A DNA stretch of 64,000 nt from Pedosphaera parvula Ellin514 (GTDB taxonomy: Bacteria; Verrucomicrobiota; Verrucomicrobiia; Limisphaerales; Pedosphaeraceae), in contig NZ_ABOX02000006.1 of assembly GCF_000172555.1 (NCBI RefSeq), positions 124,001 through 188,000 on the forward strand. The letters are read 5' to 3'. Under the pieces are notes generated by a model that had not been told where the DNA came from, ran no database searches, and worked only from the letters and a program-made list of their open reading frames with translations. Shown piece after piece: positions 18,791 through 26,616 of this stretch. Both the position numbers and the translations under genes were made by a program. How positions within the stretch are numbered: the stretch's first letter is position 1; each line of letters starts with the position of its first letter.

Positions 18791-19714
18791 CTACCCCTTG
18801 AGGAAGAAACCGTGCTGCTTTTCACTGATCGGCATCCCCAGCTTCTCCATGACCGCCAGCATATCTTCCCACACTCTGCGCTTTTCACTCATGGCCTGGT
18901 TGCGCAACAGATACGCCGGATGATATGTCGGCATCAATGGAATGCCACGATACGTGTTCCAGGTGCCGCGCAACTTGGTAATGCCGACCGTCTTTCCCAG
19001 CAAGCCTTCCACGGCGGTCGCGCCCAAAGCCACCAACACTTTCGGTCGAATCAAATCAATCTGTTCGTGCAGGTAGGGAATACAGGTCGCCATTTCCTCT
19101 GAAGTCGGTTTGCGATTTCCCGCGCTCTGACCCGGCGTGTCGGGACGGCATTTCAAGATATTGGCAATGTACACATCGCCGCGTTGCAAGCCCATCGTCT
19201 GAATAATCTTCGTCAGCAACTGGCCGGCCTTGCCGACGAACGGTTCACCCTGTTCGTCTTCGTCCGCTCCCGGCGCCTCACCCACAAACATCAATTGGGC
19301 ATCAATGCTGCCGACTCCAAAAACAACATTCTTTCGCGAGGCAGCCAAATGCGCGCATTTGACGCAACTCATTGCGCGACTGCGGAGGTCAGCAAAAGCA
19401 GCAACCTTGGCTTCAGGAGAAAGTGGCGCAACAGTGATCGGAGTTTCTGCCGGAGATATCGGGAAAAGAGCTGCTGGTTTAACTGCGGGTATTTCCACTG
19501 GCGCGGGCACAGGTGCAACAACGGCTTGCCTGACGGCCGGAGCAGGGGAGGGGACCATCCTTGCCGGCGCAGGCGCGGGACTGGACGGACGCGGACCATT
19601 GGCCAATGCTGTCAAACCTTCCGGTTGCACCGAAACAAACCGCACACCCCGGGCTTTTAATCCCTGGAGGTGCTGGATCGCTGCCTCGAGCAATTGGTTA
19701 TACGCATCTGACAT
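18791..19714 (-). CDS. Family 4/5-type uracil-DNA glycosylase
   Basis: This enzyme removes uracil from DNA in base-excision repair. After an N-terminal helix and a ~75-residue Pro/Ala-rich linker comes the iron-sulfur UDG domain: [14 protein letters not shown] gives the first two cluster Cys, [20 protein letters not shown] is the family 4 active-site motif with its catalytic acidic residues, and ILKCRPD and MATCIPYL supply the other two Cys. [14 protein letters not shown] and [12 protein letters not shown] complete it. At 307 residues it is longer than typical family 4 enzymes (~200) because of the linker. A phage-polymerase-related domain is sometimes fused here, but the N-terminal part is too short for that. 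Confidence 0.92.
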   Translation of the reverse strand: MSDAYNQLLEAAIQHLQGLKARGVRFVSVQPEGLTALANGPRPSSPAPAPARMVPSPAPAVRQAVVAPVPAPVEIPAVKPAALFPISPAETPITVAPLSPEAKVAAFADLRSRAMSCVKCAHLAASRKNVVFGVGSIDAQLMFVGEAPGADEDEQGEPFVGKAGQLLTKIIQTMGLQRGDVYIANILKCRPDTPGQSAGNRKPTSEEMATCIPYLHEQIDLIRPKVLVALGATAVEGLLGKTVGITKLRGTWNTYRGIPLMPTYHPAYLLRNQAMSEKRRVWEDMLAVMEKLGMPISEKQHGFFLKG

Positions 19715-19798
19715 CGTGATTATCCTAATTCTGATTCTTCAAAGTGCACGAAAATTCTAAGGTCGCTGGCACACCGATTCCTCCTCCCCATCAAACAA

Positions 19799-20485
19799 TT
19801 AACCTGGTCGTGACTGGTTCTGAAATTTATGGAGGTAACGACGGTAAACCGCATAACCCAATCCGGTAAACCCCGTCAACACGGCAGGAAAAAACAAAGT
19901 GTTATATTTGAAATATTTGAAAGCGGATGCTCCCGCCCCACCACCGAAAAAAAAGGAACAGAGCAGGATCAGGTACAACAGAATCCTCCGCCTATCCACC
20001 GGGATACGGCGGATGTAATGGCCAATAAAAATCCCCAAATCCGTAAATATGCCGGACACATGAGTCGTACGCAGCACAGCCCCGCTGTAAGTGCTGGCCA
20101 TGCCATTTTGTAGCCCGCAGGCGCTCGAAGCAAGATAGTCTCCCAGCGGGTTCGACCGATTCAAAAGCGGAACGGCTGCAAAGAGCAACAGGGATTCAAT
20201 CAGCAGCGCCACCCCATACCTTCCGCCAAGCTTTAGTGTGCTGTCCTGGATTAGAATTCCGCTGAAGATGCTTCCCGCAAGAAAAGAAGCTGCCACTGCG
20301 AATAAGCTCACGGCTGTGCCGCCTTCGCCAGTTGCGATTGCTATACCCAGGAGGGTGGTGGTACCGGTCAGATGAGTGACTGCCTGATGTCTGAAGCCCA
20401 TGTAGCCAACCGCGTTGATCATCCCGGCAATGAATGCCAGAATCGACCCGCCTATCCAGACCCAGCGCGGCAACTTGTTAATCAT
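19799..20485 (-). CDS. DUF1275 (YoaK-like) membrane protein
   Basis: A six-helix membrane protein of 228 residues. The DUF1275 pattern is clear: LAFIAGMINAVGYMG at the start, HLTGTTTLLGIAI, then GLQNGMASTYSGAVLRTTHVSGIFTDLG, which is the family signature. The family is widespread and its function is unknown. ATG 20485 is preferred to the TTG three codons earlier. It is separated by ~85 bp from the glycosylase gene and is probably independent of it. Confidence 0.9.
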   Translation of the reverse strand: MINKLPRWVWIGGSILAFIAGMINAVGYMGFRHQAVTHLTGTTTLLGIAIATGEGGTAVSLFAVAASFLAGSIFSGILIQDSTLKLGGRYGVALLIESLLLFAAVPLLNRSNPLGDYLASSACGLQNGMASTYSGAVLRTTHVSGIFTDLGIFIGHYIRRIPVDRRRILLYLILLCSFFFGGGAGASAFKYFKYNTLFFPAVLTGFTGLGYAVYRRYLHKFQNQSRPG

Positions 20486-20706
20486 ACATTCCAACCCCGG
20501 TGAATCAGAACCTGTCCCGTCTACACAGGTTAATTGCGCTTCCTGTTTTCTTCGGTCTGGCTCGCGCGGTCAAGCGAGTTGTGTGCAAATATGAAAGCTC
20601 ATATCGCCCGGGATCGACCTTATCCCAAAAAAGACATCGGGAATATTTATGAACCCAGGTAACTCCTTCGGGGTTCGCTCACTCAGAAAACGGTTGAGGT
20701 TGGCGG

Positions 20707-23700
20707 CTAATCATCGTCATCGTCCTTTGAGGTTTTTGTGATTACCAACCCCAACTTTTTCAAACCCTTTCCATGAGCCCCGGCAAACTCACGCGGATAG
20801 CGGACATTGCCCTTGACCGAATGCCAGAGGATTCGATTCAGGGTATTATCATCAGCCGCATCGGGTTTGCTGAAATCCAGTTTCATGCTTTTCTTTGCCC
20901 AATAGCGCTCCTCGGCTGTCATCTTTGCGGCCGTGGTACCAGGGTTCATCGTGTCCAATGGAATGTTATTGGATAAAGCCGTATAGCCGGTGAAATCGGG
21001 CACATTGGTAAAACAATCAAACATAAGAGGTCCCATGGCATCCATCTGGTTCATCGGGGGTATTCCCATGATTTGTTCCATGGTATGCAATACGCCGGTT
21101 TGATTATAGAACGTGCTGATTGTCTGGCCGCGCTTGGTGTAAGGGCTGATTACCAGGCAAACGGAACGGTGGCCATCGACATGATCCCAACCACTCAAGG
21201 GATCATCCTCGATGACGAAAATTACTGTGTTGCTTCCAAAACTGCTCTTGGTGACTGCTTCCACTATTCTGCCCAATGCCAGGTCGTTGTCGGCAACCGA
21301 AGCGGTTGGGATCGGGTATCCAGGAGTATTGGCCACTGTGTGATCGCCTCCCAACCCCATTATATTGAAGGTAGGCCAGAAACCATTGGACTGCGCCACC
21401 TTGAGTTCCCTGATAAACTTATCCGCACGGACCACATCAGGGATAGTGAGGGTGAAGCCGGGATAGTTGGTGGAGCAATAGGGTTTTAAAGAATCAATAT
21501 TAACGTAGTTGGCAAACTGGAGCTGAGTCCCATTGGTGTAGGCAGCATAAATCTGCAGCCAGGTGTTGCCACCGGGTCCGCTGACGTAAAGCTCGCCATA
21601 ATTTCGGAATGAAAGTCCATGCGCCAGCACATTGTTCCAAATGAAACCTGAGGAGGAGTAAGTCAGTGCGTCATCTCCGTACGGATAGCCCCGCGTAAAC
21701 CCTCCAAAAGACCTTTCCAAATGATCTGTAACATAACCCTCAGTTGACCATGAATGTCCGTCTGCCGAGTTAACACCGTTACAATAATAGTTATCCAGCA
21801 ATACATATTGGGCCGCAAGGGCATGGTGATTGGGACTGACATTCTGTGGATAGAGGCAAAAATCTGGCCAGCCGTTCCCTTGAGACATATCTCCCAAAAT
21901 CTGGTCATAGGTTTTATTCTCTTTGATGATGTAAAGGACATGTTTGAAAACGGATGGGCTGCCCAGTTTTTCCGGGACGGGAACCGGAGCTTTAGGCGCG
22001 GTAGCGGTCGCGTAAGCCTTCAAAATCTGAGGAACACGGCCATTCTCTTGAACCCTGGCTGTATACTTGCTCAAGGATTCCTTATTGGGAACGGGAATAA
22101 TATTCATGCTGCCAATTTGGGTATTCACAACAGGTGGTACTGAACCAAGCCCCTTCGCGCTGGCGACGAATAAGATGTTACTCGTGGCCAGCACTGACCC
22201 AGGATACCAATCAGTTGGGATAAATCCCTGAACCAGGCTGTTTGTGTGCTGCGCGTTTGGTAGTTCAACAACTGCAATGGCGTTGTTGCCGCCACTGGCT
22301 ACAAAGATATCTTTGCCATCTTTGCTCAAAGCGACGGCATCGCTTGCACTGCCAAATGGAAGCTGGGAATCAGGGCGTACCTGAATAATCTCCTTCACTA
22401 TTTTGTGAATGGTGTCAATGACTGTAACGGTGTCCGAATTGGCATTGGCCACATACAGAGTGCTCCCGTCCGAGCTTAATTCGATATCCGACGGATGCAG
22501 ACCGGTGGGAATCTCTGCCACTACAGAATTTGAAATCAAGTTTACTATCGAAACCGTTCCACTTGAGCCGATGCCTCGCTGATCCACCACCACCTGGCTG
22601 CCTGCTGATAGTGCCGTAGTGTCGCCGGGCAAGGGCCGCCTCCCACCCCAATCGGAAACATACGCCACCGAATTATCCTGGGAGAGCACGATATCCCAGG
22701 GAGCAATGCCCACGTTGATTTGTTTGGTAACAGTGCCACTGGCCAAATCGACCACAGCCACAATATTACTTTTTCCCACACATACATACGCTTTGCTGCC
22801 ATCGGACGAGAGTGCAACCCCGCATGGGTCTGTATCTGCTCCGATCATGCTTATGGATCTCGACCAGGACAGCATCCCATTCGTGCCGACCCCGGCTTCA
22901 TGCAGCGAATTAATTGCGTCCGTCACATAGACATGCAAACCATCCTTGCTCACTGCAATGCCATGCATCGAAGCGCCATTATTTTGGGGATAATTCAAGA
23001 GTTGCATGATGTTCAACGACGCAACATCCACCACCACCACATTCAGCATGTTTTTTACATAAATCGTTTTTCCATCCGGTGACAGTGCTAAATCCACCGG
23101 ACGTCCGCTTAATCGGATGCGTTGACCTGCACTTTGGACGATCTGTTTTGTTGGCAACACCTGCGCGTCGCCAGGCAATTGACCCACTCTGATGTCAGGT
23201 TGAAACTCACTCACCCGATAGACGGCCGATGATCCATTAAAGGGAATCGTCGCATTGAAATTTGTGAATAATCCGCCGGCGTACTGCCAGAGTGGAATGT
23301 TAATGTCGGCTGCTTGTTGAACACGAAAAGGTCCGTTGCGCCCGGTCCAGTTCAGGGTTACCGAAGAACCGTCCCTTCGCACATCCGAAATTTGGATTGC
23401 CGCGTTGCCTGGTGGAATGCCCCGGGCTTTCGCACTCCCCAGTATCCCAATCGACTCCTCGTCAAGGCAGCCATCCAGAAATTGAATGCTGTTGACATAC
23501 CCAGGCTGGGTGAACCCTGGCGAGCTAATGCCTGCTGTAAAAAGAAGCGCCGTCGGTCCCAAGGCATATCGGCCATCTATGCCTCCTGAGATAAACTGCG
23601 TGCCCACCCTTACTCCATTGACATATTTGGTAAGTTGTTGGCCATCTGGGGCAGTCAGATCCACTACAAACGCGATCCGATACCAAGTGTCAGGGAAAAG

Positions 23701-24168
23701 CTGGCCGTTGAAATGCTTTTCAGTGCCTAAGGCATTTGGTTCTAATTTGGTACTATTATCGCTAACATAGAATTCGGCATCATTCCCATCGTGATTGAAG
23801 GGATCAGTTTGGAACAGTGCGCGCCAATGACCAGTGCTGGAAGTGGGGAACATCACATCCATGATCAAGGTATATTGGTTCACGAAATATCCGCCACCAT
23901 TAGGATTTGCTCCATGTCTCATCAAAAAACCCTGCTGGATTGAATTGCTGCCGAAGCTCATCACACGCGCTCCTTCCTGGGCGATGAGCACGACCGGAAA
24001 GGTGGTTTGACTCGCCGTGTCACCGAAATATTCCAGATCGGTTCCCACGGTGGCCCGCAGGTCGCCGTGATCAAAGTCCCATTGACCCGTGACATTGGCA
24101 CTGGCAAATGCCTTCGCAGAAAAGGCAATCCAAACAACCAGACATATAATTCGGAGTAAACCTCCCAT
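20707..24168 (-). CDS. Secreted LamG / YVTN beta-propeller / phosphoesterase fusion
   Basis: A 1153-residue exported protein with signal peptide LLRIICLVVWIAFSAKAFA. Residues ~25-255 form a LamG-like concanavalin sandwich (WRALFQTDPFNHDG, INSIQFLDGCLDE). Residues ~262-325 are a degenerate copy of the verrucomicrobial C-terminal module (FRVQQAADINIPLWQY to AVYRVSEF). Residues ~340-700 are a YVTN beta-propeller (DGSTLYVANANSDTVTVID and similar repeats). Residues ~770-1110 are a phosphoesterase of the phospholipase C / alkaline phosphatase superfamily: FKHVLYIIKENKTYDQILGD and FVIEDDPLSGWDHVDGHR, the latter with metal-binding Asp and His. It ends in an acidic tail of five Asp. It probably binds a polymer surface and hydrolyses phosphoesters outside the cytoplasm. 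Confidence 0.88.
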   Translation of the reverse strand: MGGLLRIICLVVWIAFSAKAFASANVTGQWDFDHGDLRATVGTDLEYFGDTASQTTFPVVLIAQEGARVMSFGSNSIQQGFLMRHGANPNGGGYFVNQYTLIMDVMFPTSSTGHWRALFQTDPFNHDGNDAEFYVSDNSTKLEPNALGTEKHFNGQLFPDTWYRIAFVVDLTAPDGQQLTKYVNGVRVGTQFISGGIDGRYALGPTALLFTAGISSPGFTQPGYVNSIQFLDGCLDEESIGILGSAKARGIPPGNAAIQISDVRRDGSSVTLNWTGRNGPFRVQQAADINIPLWQYAGGLFTNFNATIPFNGSSAVYRVSEFQPDIRVGQLPGDAQVLPTKQIVQSAGQRIRLSGRPVDLALSPDGKTIYVKNMLNVVVVDVASLNIMQLLNYPQNNGASMHGIAVSKDGLHVYVTDAINSLHEAGVGTNGMLSWSRSISMIGADTDPCGVALSSDGSKAYVCVGKSNIVAVVDLASGTVTKQINVGIAPWDIVLSQDNSVAYVSDWGGRRPLPGDTTALSAGSQVVVDQRGIGSSGTVSIVNLISNSVVAEIPTGLHPSDIELSSDGSTLYVANANSDTVTVIDTIHKIVKEIIQVRPDSQLPFGSASDAVALSKDGKDIFVASGGNNAIAVVELPNAQHTNSLVQGFIPTDWYPGSVLATSNILFVASAKGLGSVPPVVNTQIGSMNIIPVPNKESLSKYTARVQENGRVPQILKAYATATAPKAPVPVPEKLGSPSVFKHVLYIIKENKTYDQILGDMSQGNGWPDFCLYPQNVSPNHHALAAQYVLLDNYYCNGVNSADGHSWSTEGYVTDHLERSFGGFTRGYPYGDDALTYSSSGFIWNNVLAHGLSFRNYGELYVSGPGGNTWLQIYAAYTNGTQLQFANYVNIDSLKPYCSTNYPGFTLTIPDVVRADKFIRELKVAQSNGFWPTFNIMGLGGDHTVANTPGYPIPTASVADNDLALGRIVEAVTKSSFGSNTVIFVIEDDPLSGWDHVDGHRSVCLVISPYTKRGQTISTFYNQTGVLHTMEQIMGIPPMNQMDAMGPLMFDCFTNVPDFTGYTALSNNIPLDTMNPGTTAAKMTAEERYWAKKSMKLDFSKPDAADDNTLNRILWHSVKGNVRYPREFAGAHGKGLKKLGLVITKTSKDDDDD

Positions 24169-24279
24169 ATTAAGCAAATGAAAACGACCGTTAACGAGTC
24201 TTGACTGTATGGTTTATGTACATTTGAAGTCCAGATCTAAAAACTATCAAACCTGGCTTCCCTGGAGGTGGTTCCCTCG

Positions 24280-24614
24280 TTAGGGTTTGAAACTGCAATG
24301 AAGTTTGCTATAGGTGTTGCGTACGTACTCGCGCACCGTCTCGATGCTGATGCCCAGGCGGTTGGCAATTTCCTTGTAGCGGCAAATTCGGCCAGCAATG
24401 CCAGTGTTTGCTGCTCGCGGCGGGTAAGGTTTGGCAGTGCTGACTTTGCAGTCTCGATAGGTTGAAAGTAATGCGCCGCCTTGTCAGCCATCTGGCGCGT
24501 CAACGGTACGCCCCCGAGTCGGGCCTCGTTGATGGCATCCAGCAGTTTTTCACTGGTCATCCGTTTAAGCAGGTAACCACTGGCTCCAGATGTCGTCCGG
24601 GCTGAAGGGTGACG
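24280..24614 (-). pseudogene. Broken NarL/LuxR-type response regulator remnant
   Basis: The minus strand encodes the end of a receiver domain (ASGYLLKRMTSEKLLDAINE), a linker, and LTRREQQTLALLAE, the start of a LuxR helix-turn-helix. There the frame breaks near 24385-24395. The rest of the helix-turn-helix continues in another frame (RYKEIANRLGISIETVREYV) and stops early after SKLHCSFKP. The receiver's first ~95 residues are missing, and the fragment abuts the end of the NtrC-type gene. A very similar fragment exists near 38.5 kb. Confidence 0.8.
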
Positions 24615-24616
24615 CA

Positions 24617-26035
24617 TTATTGAGCTTGCTGATATTTTTGCAATCGACGATGAAAGGCAGTGCGCGAAAGCCCCACCATCGTGGCAGCCTTGCTCTTGTT
24701 TCCATTTGCGCTGGCCAACGCCTCGAAGAGTTTTTGACGTTCGAGCGTGGCCAGATTGAGCGTTCCCGTTTCAGCGGAGGTTTGGCCGTTTGTCTTCGAT
24801 AACGTCAACGGCGCACCTGATGCAGGAGCATCGGTCGGGTGCTGGAGACGCTGCTCGGATCTGTTTAAGGACACCAAATCAGCCAACTGAATCAGCGATG
24901 TATTGGTGCTGATAACGGCACGCTCGATCATATTGCGCAGTTCACGGATGTTACCGGGAAAATCACAGTTTTGCAGATAGTCCACCGCTTCAACCGTAAA
25001 ACCAGTGAGCTCCTTTTCGTAGCGCCGGGCATAATAATTAAGAAACTGCCGCGCAAGTATCAGCATGTCCTCCCGGCGTTCCCTTAATGGTGGCATCCAC
25101 AATTCGACGACATTCAAACGGAAATAAAGATCTTCTCGAAACCGACCTTCACGCACCAAGCCTGGTAATGACTGGTTCGTCGCCGCAATTACTCGTGCCG
25201 ACATCGGTATTGTGCGCTCGCAACCCACGCGCTTGAATTGTCGGGCTTCCAATACCCGCAAAAATTTTGCCTGGAGCGAAAGATCCAGTTCGCCGATTTC
25301 ATCGAGAAACGCCGTTCCATTGGCCGCAGCCTCGAAAAGGCCCTGCTTGGAGCGGAGAGCCCCGGTGAACGATCCTTTCTCGTGCCCAAAAAGTTCACTC
25401 TCACACAGATCGCGCGGGATTGTTGAACAATCAATCTCAACAAACGGTGCCTTGTTTCCCCAGGTCAATTCATGGATACGTCGTGCGACCACGCTCTTCC
25501 CTGTCCCAGTGGGACCAGTAAGAAGTACCGTAGTGTCCGGATAGCGCGGTAGATTCCGAATTTGGGCGTCCACCTCACGCATTGCTTTGGAGTTTCCGAA
25601 GCTATACCCACCGGGGAACCAGGAGATCGGATCAGGCTTGTATTCGTGCCGAATAACCTCACGGGCAGCACCATTGGTTTCAAAGATTGCCCGAACATGC
25701 GCAGATAATTGCTTCAGGCTGAAGGGTTTGGTGAGATAATCGTTCACCCCGCTCTTCATGAGGCTGACTGCCGTCTCAAGATTTGGATTGCCGGTCAAAA
25801 ACATTACGAGAATATCCGGCTTTTGAGCCCTTAACCGGCGAAACAAGTTCTCTCCGCAGACGTCAGGCAATGAATAATCAAGGAGGGCCAGATGGATTGG
25901 CGTTGTTTGAAAGATGCTCATTGCTTCCCGCCCGGACCCGGCGGTGAACATGTTGTAGCCAAACTGCTCGAGCTCGCCCGTAATCAGTTCCAAAATCAAA
26001 GGATCATCATCTACAATGAGCAGGTTCGGGTTCAT
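24617..26035 (-). CDS. NtrC-family sigma-54-dependent response regulator
   Basis: A 472-residue enhancer-binding protein: receiver domain (D9/D10, phosphoacceptor D53 in LLDYSLPD), then an AAA+ domain with Walker A GPTGTGKS (174-181), the sigma-54 contact loop GSFTGA (221-226, usually GAFTGA), Walker B TAFLDEIGEL, and Arg-finger region FREDLYFRLNVVELWMPPLRER. The C-terminus is a Fis-type helix-turn-helix (GNKSKAATMVGLSRTAFHRRL). It opens promoters of RNA polymerase-sigma 54 when phosphorylated. No paired kinase is adjacent, but it is divergent from the chemosensory operon, which has a sigma-54-like element in front, so that operon is the likely target. Confidence 0.93.
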   Translation of the reverse strand: MNPNLLIVDDDPLILELITGELEQFGYNMFTAGSGREAMSIFQTTPIHLALLDYSLPDVCGENLFRRLRAQKPDILVMFLTGNPNLETAVSLMKSGVNDYLTKPFSLKQLSAHVRAIFETNGAAREVIRHEYKPDPISWFPGGYSFGNSKAMREVDAQIRNLPRYPDTTVLLTGPTGTGKSVVARRIHELTWGNKAPFVEIDCSTIPRDLCESELFGHEKGSFTGALRSKQGLFEAAANGTAFLDEIGELDLSLQAKFLRVLEARQFKRVGCERTIPMSARVIAATNQSLPGLVREGRFREDLYFRLNVVELWMPPLRERREDMLILARQFLNYYARRYEKELTGFTVEAVDYLQNCDFPGNIRELRNMIERAVISTNTSLIQLADLVSLNRSEQRLQHPTDAPASGAPLTLSKTNGQTSAETGTLNLATLERQKLFEALASANGNKSKAATMVGLSRTAFHRRLQKYQQAQ

Positions 26036-26445
26036 TCAGTTGAAGCGAGGTATCGTTATGCGGTGAAGAGGCGAATGTCAAGCAATGGCTGGCTGAAAGC
26101 GGCCAGATTAGATTTTCTTTTATGGTTCGCACCTCGCCAGCTTGGCAGCGACAAATCGCTCTGGTTTTCCGGCATTCGTCGCATGCCCAAGGTACACCTG
26201 AAAAGACTTTAAACTGTTCGCTATAAGTCACAACGCCTGTTTGGTGAGGGCTCGTTTAACACCCATTAAAGGTGTTCTGAGATGTATCCCAACATTCGTT
26301 ATGGAGGTGTATTTGTTGCCAGGGGCTAAGTCTCTTCGTGATTATATTTGAAACTCACCGATGCCTGTTTTCGATGGCTTATTAGGCATTCTGCTTTGCC
26401 GTGTCTAATGTCTATACACAGTATATGTGGTTCGTTCCTGTTCAA

Positions 26446-26483
26446 GTGTGCGACTCCGCTCGCTTGTGTGCGAAAATGCACAC
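26446..26483. promoter_or_regulatory. Possible activator-binding site (repeated GTGTGCGA)
   Basis: GTGTGCGA occurs at 26446-26453 and 26466-26473, exactly 20 bp apart. The second copy forms an inverted repeat, GTGTGC-N6-GCACAC, at 26466-26483. The site lies ~100-135 bp before the sigma-54-like element, the usual distance of an NtrC-type upstream activating sequence. It sits in a 581-bp divergent intergenic region (26036-26616), which also holds AACACC-N7-GGTGTT at 26258-26276 and no gene. Confidence 0.45.
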
Positions 26484-26579
26484 TGAATCGTTCAGTCGCT
26501 GGTAGCCTTTCCGTTTAGAATTCAAAAATTGGCGCAAATATCGTGCTTTCGAGGGTTTACTTGGAAATTAAAATCAATT

Positions 26580-26595
26580 TGGCACGCGGAGTGCG
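26580..26595 (+). promoter_or_regulatory. Sigma-54-like promoter element of the chemosensory operon
   Basis: TGGCACGCGGAGTGCG has GG and GC separated by 10 bp, as required for -24/-12 sigma-54 promoters, and a perfect TGGCACG half. The -12 half (GTGC) is weaker than TTGC. Geometry is tight: the predicted transcript start (~26606) lies after the ribosome-site-like AGGAGG at 26598-26603, leaving an ~11-base leader before ATG 26617, so the match could be accidental. Confidence 0.4.
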
Positions 26596-26616
26596 ACAGG
26601 AGGCTCACAACGAATC

